Part shown: one piece after another, positions 10,111-22,869 of the stretch
Position numbering within the stretch: position 1 is the stretch's first letter
Layout of the letters: every line of letters begins with the position of its first letter
From: Episyrphus balteatus
Lineage: Eukaryota; Arthropoda; Insecta; Diptera; Syrphidae
DNA: 64,000 bases
Direction of reading: 5' to 3'
Assembly: GCF_945859705.1 (NCBI RefSeq)
Contig: NC_079136.1
Span: 112,550,028 to 112,614,027 of the forward strand
The notes under the pieces: model-generated
What the model saw: only the letters and a program-made list of their open reading frames with translations
The model's database searches: none
What the model was told of the DNA's origin: nothing
Program-made: the position numbers and the translations under genes

Positions 10111-12172
10111 GTAAGTACCTTAACAAAATTTACAAAATTTGAAAAAAAAAAAAAAATGATAACAAGTATGTAATTAACTTGCATAGAAAAATTTAATATA
10201 TGCAATCTGTCTCTTGGGGGAAATTATATTTTTATTTGAATAAAATTGGGGTTTAAGGGAGACAAAATTTTCATATAGGTACATCAGAGATTGAAATTTC
10301 TATATATTTGAGATTTTCATTGTGTATTATGGTATTTTGGGGAGCTTGACGACTTTACGACAATGCTTTTGTGATTATCATCACATTTTTTATTTAACAC
10401 TTCAAAGACAAGCAAAGACATTTTAATGGATGTTTAATGTCATTTCAAGGCAGATTATAATGTATGCGATGCTGTGCAACGGAGGAGGATAAAGGTTCTT
10501 CTTTTTTTTGGTTGTCTTGGGATGTTTAATTTTTTTATGGCCATTAAAAAAAGTAGAATATAAAATCGATTACACATGTCAACATGGATGGAAATTTGTT
10601 TTTTTTTTTATTTTATATCCTTTTTATGAAATTTAATAAAATATACGACAGAGTGGTTTTTTTTTGTTAGAAATTTTAAAATTTTGAAAGTATTAATTTG
10701 TTTGATAAAATTATTGTTTCGTGGATTTTTTGCAATTCGTAATAAATTTAAGTTTTTTTTAATGACTTTGTAATAAAGCACTTAAGAAACTTTAATTTAG
10801 ACTTGATTTCAGTAATCGCTAATCTTGCAAAACCTGAATGGATTAAAAGGATGAGGATACCGTTCGCCACACCCAATATTTTCATGCCTTGATCCCTCAC
10901 AAAGAAATAAATTACATTTAGAAATATTTTTCTTTGACGATTCTAGTGATCTGATGAACACAAACATCTACGGTACCCATCGTTTTATTAAAGTCTCCCA
11001 CTGGTGAGGTATTTCTTGCCAATCTTTTATAGTCACAATCAACATAATTGAAATTGTTCGATTATGTGATTGGGCACGTTCAGAAACGTTAGGGACTAAA
11101 CATTTTGGCAATTTCTCGGTCTCTGATTGGTCAGTTTTTTTTGTCAACATGACAGATGATTTTTTTTTAATTACAACAGAATTAAATCTATTTGTGTGAA
11201 AAACGAGTAAAGAGTGCATTATCGGTTATAATTAATAATATTTATTTATCAAAGTTAAGTGAAATTTGGTGTCTGCCCCACGCAATCTGTAAAATTCTCA
11301 AGTAAATTTCGAAATTTGACAATAATGGTGTATCCAAACTAATTTAGTCAATTTACTCAAATTTCAGTTCAGAAAATGACGTTGCCTACATATTTAGTCC
11401 CTAATATTTCCTGAACGTGCCAATTGAAAGTGGATTGGAAAAAAAATGTCCAACTTTCACTTATCTGTCTATGTAATTTTTCAGCAGAAATGACAGTGAA
11501 ATAGTCCCGAAAACCAATGTGGTCAGTTTAAATAAAAAGTGTTGTAGTTTTTAAGTTTTGGTGATGGAATCCACAACCATTTTCTTGATAATTTAACAAA
11601 ATAGTTATATCGAATCGAATTCAAATTTTTAGTTAAATTCAAAATGATACACATAAGTTTGCTTTTAATTTAATACAATTTAATTAAATAAAATTTTGAA
11701 GGTATTTCATTCAATTCTTTAAAACAGTAAAAAAAACACATTCACTCGGGTATTCTAATTTGATGTTGAAACATTCAAATTTTGACAAAACTATTAACTA
11801 TAAAGTAAGAGTAGTTATGATTTTTTTTTTTAAGCTAAAGTTGGTGGAAACCAAAGTTTGTACTAACTTATTCAAAGCATTTCAACAGTGTTGCCAGAAT
11901 ATTTAGGAGGTATGGAGCTTAAATTGAAAAATCTTGGAGCCAAAAGTAACCGCTTTGAAAAGTGGTTCAAAAAGGAATGTTTTTATTTTTTGATTTTCAG
12001 ATAAGTTTTGCGTACGAGGCTTGAAAAAAATATCATTTTTTTTTCTTCACTCAAAATAAGAACTATAGTTATAAGAACAATTTTTTAAGCTATAAAGACC
12101 CATCAATAATCCTACAAAAATCAAAATATTTCAATAAAAACTTCTGATTTAAAATGATTCCTATTAAACGGT

Positions 12173-12192
12173 CACTGTGGCGTATGCGTATT
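12173..12192 (+). repeat. terminus of a dispersed repeat (CACTGTGGCGTATGCGTATT)
   Basis: The same motif, with minor changes, occurs in inverse orientation at 40296-40313 and 41303-41318, and a variant lies at 32170-32188. Neighbouring sequence differs, so it behaves like a conserved element end. Confidence 0.5.
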
Positions 12193-13498
12193 ATTTTTTG
12201 AACTAAATTTGTATGCTTTTTGCTTTTTTGTTTGTTGCGATTTGGATTTCGTTGTGGAATAGTTCATAACTCTCCCACGTACCTGATACAGTTTTGGTTA
12301 AAAATTAATTTTCTTTTGTTGAACAAAGAATACAAAAAATAACGAAGTGATCATTCGGTATTTTACATATGAAGTGTCGCCGCAAATAATCCTCGTAGAG
12401 ATTTAAACTCCCAGAACTCGAAAATTATATCGAAAAAAATGTGTTTTTTTAGGTTCTCTGTGTTTTTTTTTTTTCAATCGCTATATCGTGAGCAATAAAT
12501 GACCAATTTCAACAGAAGAACTAGCAACTGACTGCTAAGTGCAAGAAATACAAGAAATACAAGAATATTTTTTCTGGCTCACCTTACAAGTTTTTTTTAT
12601 ATAAATAATTTCCCTTACGATTTGACATTCAAAATGAAATAATTTGCGAATTTGAAGGAATGCTATTTTTAATTTAGTAAAAATGATGGAGATTCTTCAA
12701 AAGAATACATAAAGGAAGAGAAATAAAAATAAAATATATACCAATTTAATACTGAATAAATAATAATGATTTGAGAAGTTGCATTCCGGAATTATAATAT
12801 TCTGTGCTACTATTATAAACATTGCAAAATATTTAACATGGTAAACAGGCTCATAAGTAATTTTCAAATCACATCCGCATCTGAATATGCTATATGGACC
12901 AATCCAAATCCAGAAATCTATTTTTTTTTTAATTTTAGCTCACATTGTTTGTAAGACCATAAAAATGAAAATGTGTAGATGTGAAAATATAAAAAAAAAA
13001 GTAGGTATCTTTCTCGTGTGGTAATTTTTTTTACCAACAGTTTCAATTTTCTACGGAAACAGCCTGTTAAATTTAAAATAGAACCATGGCGAAGGAAATA
13101 AAAAACGATACCCCAATTGAATTAACCACCGGAACCATCAAATTTCCGCTCAGTTTCCGCTTTTATTGCACTGTCATCAGTTTTTCTTATATTTTCACAC
13201 ACTCTTGCAAAAATGTGGTGAGTGTTCCGCCATCATGACCATAAATGACTCGTGCCACTCGCACTACATATTTCATCAACAAAATTAAGAATATCTACCA
13301 TTTCCCACAACACAAGGGTTCAATTGAAAACAATAAGGACAAGAAAACAAGAGGCCAAAAGGGGCCACAACAAAAAAAAACTTTCTCCAGGACAAATTAT
13401 ATAGAATTTCCTTAAATCAATTTAAAACTATTGCCAACCAAAAAGCCAACCCAAAGAGGCCGAACAAGCGTATACAAAAGAATCTTAAAACTAGAAAA

Positions 13499-13515
13499 TG
13501 TGTGTGTGTGTGTGT
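13499..13515. repeat. (TG)n microsatellite
   Basis: Eight consecutive TG dinucleotides followed by TAGGTAGTGGGG. Confidence 0.9.
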
Positions 13516-14176
13516 AGGTAGTGGGGTATGGGTTTGAGTTCTAGTTGAAGGCGAAATTTAGTTCAACCGTCTGCCATTTGTCTGTTCTGATATCGAGTAA
13601 ACTTTCTCTTTGTGACTATACTATACTTCCATGCTACGACCCTCTTATTTTTCCAAGAAAAGCAGGAACTTCTTTTGCGCTCGGGTAAACAAAGCCATAA
13701 TTTAGGGATCATTTCCTTTATTTCCTATAAACAAATCAGCATCGGGGGCTACATTGACTTTTAGCAGTAGCAACGGCAACAGAGCCAGTAGCAGCAAATT
13801 GAAGCAAAAGTAAAAGCAGCAGCATCAAATAATGCCAAGCAGCAGCGTAGAGAATAAAATGAAACTACAACTCTTGGCATCGGTCTTTTTGTTTGCTTCT
13901 TCTAACCCCCCCTACACCAAGCTTGTCTTTGTCTCTAACAAGAGGGGTTGCTGTTGCTGCTGGTGTGTCATCCTTTGTTGTGAGTGTTTTTTTTTTTGTT
14001 TGTCTTGTTTCACAACCCTTGTTGTCGCGATTGTCATCTCTGTTTACGAATGACATTTCTACTCGACTCATAATGTAATTCCCTGAAGCAAAAACATCGC
14101 TATTAGCTTTTAAAGTTTGTTTCTTTCACTTTGAGTTTTTTTGTTTTTTTTGTATTTTTATTTTTTTGTAAAACGT

Positions 14177-14330
14177 CAGGGTTGCCAGTAGGTGTCAATT
14201 GCCCAACAGGGACATTTCAATTTCTATTCAGAAATTGCGATTTTGAAAAACTAATTTTTCGAATAGGTAACTTTTTTGTACTGTTTTAAGGATTCAAGTC
14301 CAAGAGGATTATAAAATGTTGGCAACCCTA
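14177..14330. mobile_element. possible short TIR element (CAGGGTTGCCA ends)
   Basis: CAGGGTTGCCA at 14177 is mirrored by TGGCAACCCTA ending at 14330, about 150 bp apart, with nothing coding between. No convincing target duplication was found, so a hAT-like miniature element is only a suggestion. Confidence 0.35.
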
Positions 14331-14948
14331 AACTGTAGTGGGTTGTTGGCTGTCAATGTCTAAATTTCTTGCTTATTTTAGAAGACGACTATTTTGCCAG
14401 CTTTAATGCCTTTTAAACGATTTAAGCCAGTTCAAGGTTGCCTCGGTTTTATTTACGCCATCAGTTAAGGTAAACCACTTCCTGAAATTGTTTATTATGA
14501 CAGTTAAGTTGATGTTTTACAATGCAAATGTGATTCCACATCCACCAGGCATAACTGGTTATTACCTTAGACATGGTGAAGATGGCGCTGAAAAAAAAAA
14601 GAAATATACGAATACGTTAATTCTCCTGCTCTTACGTCCGATCTCCCCATCAGCCATCATCACACAGGACTCTAGCCTGTTCAAGGCAGGTCGTTTTTTC
14701 TGTTATAAAAAGGACGACAATGTTTGTTTTTTTTTTTTTTTTATTATTTTTAAGAATAACATTTGTGTTAATTTTTTCGGTTTTTTTTTATATTTCTGTT
14801 GACTTAAATATAAAAACGAAAGAAATTCGCATAATTTTCTTTTTTTTTTGTTTATTCGGGGAGTGAAAATATGGAAATGGCAAGAGAAAGAGTCAGAAAG
14901 GACTCTACCAGATTTCAACTCGGTATTTCAAACAGAACGAAAGACAAA

Positions 14949-14976
14949 GAGAGAGAGAGTGAGTGAGAGAGAGAGA
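14949..14976. repeat. (GA)n/(GAGT) simple repeat
   Basis: GA-rich microsatellite interrupted by GTGAGTGA. Confidence 0.85.
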
Positions 14977-15284
14977 ATGAGTAGTTGACGATGCATACGT
15001 GATATAAATTTTCGCATTTTATGATTTTAAATTTGCATCCGCACGAATTTTCATTGTGAAAATTTATGTGAACTTGCGAGTTTTTTTTTCTGTTTTCAGG
15101 CATGGGGGAAAGGACCTTAAAAAAAATCATGTTATGCTTGCGTTGCATTGTTTTGACAGTTAAATGGAGAACGATAGCTAGATAACAGTTGGTATTTATG
15201 TACGAGGGGTTTTTACGTACCTACACCTACAATCTTTAACCACATTTGTATCTGAAACCTTCCTACAACTTTCGTATGTGTGTA

Positions 15285-15941
15285 TAACACTGGTTTACAA
15301 AATTAAACTTTTTTTTTGTTGCCGGAACAAAAATATACTTTTCTGAAGGTTTTCGGTGTGCTGAACTTGAATCCGAAGTCAAAAAAATTCTAGCAGCTCC
15401 CGTTTTTGAGATATTACCGTTAGAAAATGCAGTACTTCGGACCTTATTCTTTTATATAAGGAAAATTGTTTGAGCATATTTAGTAACGGTTTTTATAAGA
15501 ACTATTTACCACCTTTTTAAATCTGTTTAAATCTCTCCGATATCTTTTTTACTTCACGAGATATCCTCAGTTGTTTGATATTTTTAAAAATTTTATAATG
15601 TCATTATCTTCTTTATGATATATGAAGCCAAACCCACTGACTTCAGTTTAAGATATCTCGGGCAATACATAAGATATTGAAAAGATTTAAACAGGTATCG
15701 AAAGATGGGAAATAGTTCTTATAGAAACCGTTACTAAATATGCTCAAACAATTTTCCTTATACAATAGAATAAGGTCCGAAAAACTCAAAAAAACGTTTT
15801 TTTTTGCATTTTCTAACGGTAATATCTCAAAAACGGGAGCTGCTAGAATTTTTTTGACTTCGGATTCGAGTTCAACACACCAAAAACCTTCAGAAAAGTA
15901 TATTTTTGTTCCGGCAACAGAACCCTTGTTAACCAGTGTAA
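15285..15941. mobile_element. long inverted-repeat element, CACTGGTT ends, TAA duplication
   Basis: TAA (15285-15287) and TAA (15939-15941) flank an element whose left end CACTGGTTTACAA is mirrored by the complement of CACTGGTTAACAA. Nearly the whole 651 bp folds on itself: the block with GTTGCCGGAACAAAAATATAC and GAATCCGAAGTC at 15320-15395 recurs inverted at 15840-15915. There is no coding capacity. Two other elements in the window share the CAC end and TAA/TTA target (24614 and 40431). The 3-bp TWA target suggests PIF/Harbinger, and the CAC start would also suit CACTA; the superfamily is unresolved. Confidence 0.8.
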
Positions 15942-17026
15942 TGTGTGTTTTTGAGTTAACTTTTTTTGCAAGGTAATGAGCTGGAGTTAATTTCTTACAG
16001 GTCGATGAGCGAGTATTTTACTGTAAATCTAGATACCACCTTGGGGGTAATTGTTTAACATTCGTTTGGGTTTTTTTTTTTCTCCAAAAATAGATTGGGT
16101 CGATAGTTTATGTGAAATTATTCATATGTGGGTAGTTTGGGCCTTTTTTATTTTGTTTAGGTCTTTAAATTTTATATTTTTAATATGTAGACTGACAGTG
16201 AATAAGATAACTTAAAACGCAAAAATACGCAGTCAAAATATGTACCAACAGCAAATTCATCCACAAGGGTAATATCAGGGTTTTGCAAAGTGTGTTATTT
16301 TTTAAGACCATCTGCTAGGCCTACTCCAAACAAATGCGTGGAGTTTTTTTAAATACGATCTCCAAGTTGGTTGAGAATATACTTATTCATAAACTTAGAA
16401 CTAGGGTTGGCCCGAAATACCAAAGTCATGAACCTGCAGGCGTCACTATCAGTTATTCTTGTCTTGTATTATTGAGGTCTTTCTCTGTCAGGTAACATTG
16501 ATGAAAAATTGACAATCTTATTGCCTAATTTAGTTTTAAGTATTTATTTGTATAGTCTTTCGATTTTATTTTGCACCAGCAATAATTTTCTCTGTATAAA
16601 TTAATAAATTCACTTAAAATATCCCGAGGACGAGGTTAACATTGAATTTTCACACCAGGCCAATGGCGTAGATAGCTTTTCGCTAAGGGGGGGATAGATC
16701 TAGTTCGCAAATTTTTGTTTAAGTTTTAATAATACTTCTTTGTATATTTTTTATTCTCTTTAAATAGGAGAAATTTCTTTCGGTAGTTGACGTTGAAACC
16801 AGCAGTGTACATAGCTAATATCTTTAATAAAATATATATGTATACTAGGAAAACTTCCTTCGGGGCAGCTATCGGGCGCTTTCAATGAGTTCATAGAGGA
16901 AGAACCACGATCTAAAATGTCTATTGTCTCCAAGTTTTTTACTGCAATTTACTTTTATACAGAGGTATTTTTATTTTGATACCATTGAGGTATTTAATTT
17001 ATTTATAGTTTTTCAAGAGTTGGTAC
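15942..17026. other. non-coding stretch with one hAT-like end
   Basis: No gene seen. CAATGGCGTAGATAG followed by a G-rich run at 16661-16690 resembles the CAGTGGCGTA terminus of the hAT-like element at 57350, but no partner end is visible. Confidence 0.4.
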
Positions 17027-18806
17027 ACGCAGAAAAATGATCGGTTAAAAACAACGTAAAACTCGTGTAAAATCAACTATGAGAGTTTGCTAATATAGCG
17101 CCTGCAAACTTACCTGGGTTAAAATTACACGAGTCGACTCGGTTATTTAAAATTGTTTAATCTATCCACTATCTTGGTTAAATTGTAGTTACTAAAATCT
17201 GATATTTTAACCGAGTTTCTCGATCAATAAAATAAAATGGTAATTTTAAACAATTTAATTTAACCGAGGTGACTTCGTTGATTATATCAACGAGAACTAC
17301 GTATAATCCAGTCAAATAAGGGTTTAACCTCGGAGCTCGGAATGAATGCTAATAGAAATTTTTTTTGCTCAATACCTTCGTTTTGGCATTCTATAACATA
17401 CCTGAAAAGTCTAGAAAAATTGCATGTCCTCAAGTCACGATTTTCAAGGTCAAAGCGCGAAATGGAGATTTTCAAAATTAACAAAAGTAGACGATGGTAT
17501 TATTTACACATATGATACATGATTTCAAAGTATTTTTCAATGCTGATTCCAAAAAATCTAAAATCAAGGCAATCTGACGTCTCTGAAAAAAAGTTATGTC
17601 TGTTTTTCATCTGTCAACCCATATTATTATAACAGTTTCAACTTACTACCGAAGAACCCTTAAAAGTTATGGTAGCGGAACCAAATTTTGCATGAAGGTT
17701 TTTATATCCATATCATTAAGAATCAAAACAATGCAATGCAAAAAACATTCATATCTATGACAAAATGGTATTTTTTGAGAAAAGGGGAAATTTAGTGATA
17801 TGCACTAAAAATCATCTTGGTTGTTTCTTTCTTTGTTTGGATATTCTATAACTTATGTCAAAAATCTAAAAAAATCTCATGTCCGCAAGTCCTAATTTTC
17901 CTGGTTTGAAATTAAGGTGCAGATTTTAAAAAATTGAAAAACTACACTTCAGACATTTGTGTCAGCTCAACATGAATAATGTACATACATTACTTTTCAG
18001 GGATGAGCAGACTGATTTATTTGTGGGTTTTGTTGGAATCAGTGTTAAAAAATACCTTGAAATCATATGGGTTATGTTTAGTTTAACCTGGAAAATTAGG
18101 ACTTGCGGACATGAGATTTTTTTAGATTGTTGACATAAGTTATAGAATATCCAAACAAACATAGAAACCAAAAAATTAGCCTATTGGCACTAATTCCAAG
18201 ATTGTACCAGGATGTTTTTTAGTTCATATCCTAAAATTTCCCCTTTCTCAAAAAATACCATTTGTTCATAGATTTATTATGTTTTTTTCATTGCATTGTT
18301 TTGATTCTTAATGATAATGGATATGAAAACCCTCATGGAAAATAACTTTTAAGGGTTTTTCGGTAGTAAGATTGCAACTGTTATAATAATATGGGTTAAC
18401 AGATGAAAAACAGATATAACTTTTTTCAGAGGCGTCAGATTGCCTTGATTTTAGATTTTTTGGAATCAGAATAAAAAAATACCTTGAAATCATGTATCAT
18501 ATGTGTATATAACACCATCGTCTATTTTTGCTAATTTTGAAAATCTCCATTTCGCGCTTTGACCTTCAAAATCGCGACTTGCGGACATTAGATTTTTCTA
18601 GACTTTCAGGGTACCTATGTTATAGAATGCCAAAACGAAGGTATTGAGCAAAAAAAAATTTCTATTAGCATTCATTCCGAGATTTACCCCTTATTTCACC
18701 TTATTTGACTGTATTAGTAGTTTTTAAGCAAGACTACGATATTTTTAACACATTTTTTTTTAACCGACCGAAAAGCTCTCGGTTGGTACTTTATTTTTCT
18801 GCTTGG
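17027..18806. mobile_element. giant foldback element, ~650-bp inverted arms
   Basis: The sequence from about 17309 (CAGTCAAATAAGG) to 17960 returns as its reverse complement from about 18050 to 18712, with a short centre near 18000. Landmarks seen in both arms include GCATTCTATAACATA, TTGCCTTGATTTTAGATTTT and the GGACTTGCGGACATGAGATT class of sequence. Arms are diverged by point changes and small indels. Outside them, a short end pair (GCAGAAAAAT at 17029 and ATTTTTCTGC at 18793) may be the true termini. No transposase is present and no clear TSD was found. RNA from either strand would form a very long hairpin. Confidence 0.7.
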
Positions 18807-21356
18807 GGTGATCCCAAGTTGTGTATTAGTGCTCCGCAGTTACCTAGTATGTGTTCTAGTGTTTCTTTATGTTCCTTTTAGAACCCACCGGTGACACTGT
18901 CTTTCAGGACAAGTTTTTTTTTTTAGGTGTTTTCATAGTTTTCAGGAAACAGGTTTTGTATCTTGTTACACCTTAAAATGGTTTGGAACTCTCAAAAAGT
19001 GCTGTGGCACCTGCCTTTTCGTAGGATTCCGATACTTCTCGTTTCCCTGAAACTCAACATGTCCAGTAGAGTGGATAGTTTTTGGACTATTCTTTCAGAT
19101 CACTGTGTGCAACTAATGGTTAATGCGTTATGGTCTTTTGAACCTTTCCTATATACTTTTTTTTATTCGACAATGGAAATTAATGAAATTTTTCACGGAA
19201 ATCGACATTCACTAAATACTGTACATAACTTGAGCTAAGTGGTCTCTGTGATCAAATCTGATCCCTTTTCTTGAGTCGTCAATGGAAAAAACGAAATCGG
19301 GAAGCTTGCGAAAAATATATATTTTGGCAAAAATTGAGATTTTTTGAATTGTATAAAATTTCACCTAGAATAACTTAAGAACTATGAAGGATCGTAACTG
19401 AGAAATAATCTGTTATAATGACATAGTTTATGGGGTGGAAACGTTACTTTGACTTTGACATACCCTGATTCATTTCAACAAGAATTTCTATTCTAATACT
19501 TTACATAAAAACTTCGTTTATAAATTAATTTTTTGTTAAAATACTAGCTTTTGTTACTGCATAGGCCAATCTTCGGCATATCACCAGTGGCAGTGCTGTA
19601 TTGGCTCTCCCAACTATTATTTCTAAGACAGAATTGTCAAGAATGTTAGAAAACTCTCCGAAAAGGGATCTTCAGAATGAAATTTTTGATTTTTTCGTTT
19701 GTGTTGCTGTTGGCATTTGCCCAAAGGTACTGAGCTTCCAGCACTTATTTAGCTCCTTGAAATTGTTTACTGACTGCCAGCCAAAAATTCTTTCTGATAA
19801 TTTCAAGATGGTATAAAGTCTGTCTCGAGTTGTGCGTTAATTTTTTAAAAGTTTTCAAATATAGTAGTCCCAGGAAGGCAAGCCTATGATGGACGAATTG
19901 CAAAGCATCATATGATTTTATGGTTTGTTCTGATAACTCACTAGTGCTCTGATTTAATACATCTTTTCGTGTGGTAAATCTCCAGGTGAACCAAAATGTT
20001 CTGATATTTTATGTTAAATTTGTTTGAGTATTTCTTTTTTTTAGAATTTGATTTTTTTGTTTTCCATCAAGTTTGAAAACCGATCCACTTCATTGAATTC
20101 TTAACTATCCAACATCAAAGAAAATAAGAGTCCATCCTCAATTGGTCCGTCCTGCCTAAAAAATATTTCCTATTTTCAACCCTAATTGCAACACTTTTGT
20201 ACTGTCAATATTCACACGGTGTTGTCAACACATAATCTACCTAACCCATAACAATAACCTTAACTACATACAACATAAATTTCAAAGAAGTTCTTCAATT
20301 CATGCAACAATAAATTCCAACCCTTCAACTTAATGATCAAAAGAATAAAAACACAAAAATTATCCTCATCTTAATGACTTCATACAACTTTTATTTCGTA
20401 AAAGAGTTATACCACGGTCCCGTTCAAACTATATAGAAAAACCATTAGTCACCTCCTTAATAACAAAACCCTTCAAATAAAAGACTAGGTGTATGTTGTA
20501 GGTGGTACAAAACAATACAACCCCGACATCACTCAACCTCATTAGTATCTCATTTAGTGCAACATTCATTCCACTTAACACTTTACGCTCCGTTCACACT
20601 TTCCAAACATTTATTAATCCCAATTAATCATTATAACACACTTAATTCTCTGCTGTTCGTACGTACACAGACACACGCACGCGACAAAAAGAAAAAACAA
20701 AAACAACAATAACAAGAGACTATACCGGGAAACGGGACAGAAGGGATGTTTTCGATCGAAAGCAATAATAAAACAAAAATACAAAACCCACGCACACAGG
20801 AAGGAAGATAGGAAGATTTGAGGAGGAAAAAAAACAAAAAAAAAAAAGTGTCGAGAAATAAATTGTCAATCAAATGGATTCACACTTGGTGTATTCCGAT
20901 TTCGAGTGCTGTTTACTTAAGAGCCGCAACCGCTGCTGCCGCCAACGACGCCAGAACGTCTCGGAATGCCTATCTATATATTTTGTACGGCCCGCAGAAA
21001 CACCCTTCCATTTCCCATCTCTTTTCCGTCTTTCATTCGGCTAACTTTTTCAACCCAAATCTGACGGTAATTGGTAAATTCGTAACTTATCCTAAACCAG
21101 TGTAGGATTTGGACAAGTCGATGGCCTAAGAATTCAATTCTGTTCTATAAGGGGTGGAAACGTTAGGGAATCAAGTAACCAACACGGACAAATCGGTACT
21201 TGAACAATCTTTAATATCCAAAATGAGATGGATTCATATTACTAAAACTAGAACACTAGAAAAGGTGTAGGTATTTCAAGGAATGTTGGTTTGATACTTA
21301 ACTACATACTAACCTGAACTGAAGTGTGAACAAAATTAGACTACATTACTTTCCAT
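18807..21356. other. single-copy-like non-coding DNA
   Basis: No repeats or genes supported. 20200-21120 is comparatively C/A-rich with mixed composition and looks like unique intronic or regulatory sequence. The short open frames here have no family resemblance. Confidence 0.4.
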
Positions 21357-21921
21357 ACTTTGGCGGACACATTAATTGTAGCTAACTAAATGCTAATTTG
21401 TAGCGCAAACGAGATTTTTGTAGCTCGCATGGTTTTTGAGTTATTGAATTTTTTGCCAAAATAAGTCTGAAGTAAGCGGACAAAATCTGAAATGATTAAA
21501 AACAATAGGTTTGCCTGACCTCTAAATTTGTGGCTTCTTGAATGCTTTTCAATTCAACAAACTTGGTTTAAATAGCCTAAACAGTTTTTTTTTGTTATTC
21601 AAAATTCCGCTAATATAAGACTGAAGTAAGCGGACGAAAAATACTATTTTTTTGATGTCCAAAATTGTAGTTAATTAAATGCTAAGTTGTTGAACAAAAA
21701 TTAATTTTGTACACTGAGGGAAAAAAACAACTTAAAATCAACGAAAACCACGTTGATTCAACTATTTTTCAGAATGATTTTGCGTTGAAGACGAACATTT
21801 TAAAATCTTAGTTGAACATCGTTAGTTTAAAGTGGTTTACCGATATAAAACATTTTTAAAACAAAGTTGTTTCAACTTTAAAAAAAAGCATCAATTTAGG
21901 TATTAAAAAAATAGAAAAAAT

Positions 21922-21993
21922 GGGCAGCCGCTGGAGACCGAACCTACAACTCTTGGGTTACTAGGCGAATGCTTTACCAACGTGCTTTGTCAC
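21922..21993 (-). pseudogene. tRNA-like sequence inside the TA-flanked element
   Basis: On the minus strand the sequence contains a D-arm-like block GTTGGTAAAGCATTCG, an anticodon-loop-like CTAGTAA followed by CCCAAGAG, and a T-arm-like GTTGTAGGTTCGGTCTCC. This is the order and spacing of A box and B box in a tRNA. The anticodon stem has two mismatches and the acceptor stem does not pair well, so it is a tRNA relic or tRNA-derived module rather than a working gene. Confidence 0.5.
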
Positions 21994-22192
21994 TGTTGAA
22001 AATTAGAATGATAAAATGCAACTAAAGCTGAAGTCCGACAAAAAAAAAAATCATGTGTGCAATTCACAAGTGGTTGAAGTGAAACCTTAAAAATCATTTT
22101 TCTTGCAAAAAAAAAAAATCGAAAAAATATATTTTTTTTTTCATTTTCATTATTTTTTTTTTATATGACAACCTACAATACATTTTATACCA

Positions 22193-22869
22193 TCTGAAAG
22201 CTTATTGTTTCAGGTCAAAATGTTTATATCGACCATGTCTATACAACATCTACAAAAAGAGCTAGAATTTTTTCTCCATTAAATCCATTTTACTTGCTCT
22301 ATAGGGCAAGTATTGGTTTCGTGTCGAAAAAAAAATTGAGGTTTTAATCAAAACCAACATTACGATGATGGAGAATTCCAAAAAAGTGGGTCTCGCAATT
22401 CCGTCCGTGCGTCTGTGCGTCTGTGCGGTTGTGCATCCATCTGTACACATTTCCACAGCCTAAACGGGTGGACGGATTTTCTTCAAATTTTATACAGATG
22501 ATTTTTATGGAATTCTGAAAGTTGTTTTTTTTTTGTTTTTTTAATATCTCGCTTAGAAAGTGTACCTCCCATACAAATTTTTCATTTAAACCATATATTT
22601 CAAAAACGGCTCTAACGTTTTTGATTAAACCTTGCAGACGTAATATTTGAAGCCATTGCAATAAAACTGCATTTTTATTTTTTCCAAAAAAAGTCAAATA
22701 AAACATTTTTTTTTTCATTTTACAAAATTTTGCCCTAAATGTCCCCAATATCAATTTTTTTTAGTTTATATATGGCCAGCTCTTAAAATTTACAAGTAAA
22801 CTAACATAAAAGTGCTTTCGACTGCAAGAACAAGTACGTGCGACCCCAGTCGTGCATTTTATTTTAAAT
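22193..22869 (+). repeat. copy of the GTCCGTCTGTG repeat family
   Basis: Shared landmarks with copies at 35160-36140 and, inverted, 56790-58570: CGACACGAAACCAATACTTG-like block, ACGATGATGGAGAATTCC, the GTCCGT/GTCTGTGCG run, CGGATTTTCTTCAAATTT and the AGTACGTGCGACCCCAG end. Near-identical direct repeats (GACAACCTACAATACATTTT at about 22166 and a variant at about 22870) bracket this copy. Open frames in it are not conserved between copies. Confidence 0.65.

Larger units (their letters stand above)
10117..15284. other. probable intronic DNA with scattered repeat ends
   Basis: No coding exon supported. 10120-13000 is AT-rich. A CAGTGTTGCCA end-like motif lies near 11886 and a CACTGTGGCG terminus at 12173. 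13100-14100 is mixed-composition single-copy DNA with CAG-rich segments (about 13760-13850). 14100-14340 holds a small AGGGTTGCCA inverted repeat. Confidence 0.45.

Noticed and set aside
21922..21993. Functional tRNA gene
   Set aside because: Anticodon and acceptor stems do not pair properly and the sequence lies inside a mobile element.
22344..22754. 136-codon open frame on the minus strand
   Set aside because: It lies in the GTCCGTC repeat family; equivalent positions in the copies at 35160 and 56790 do not keep the frame.
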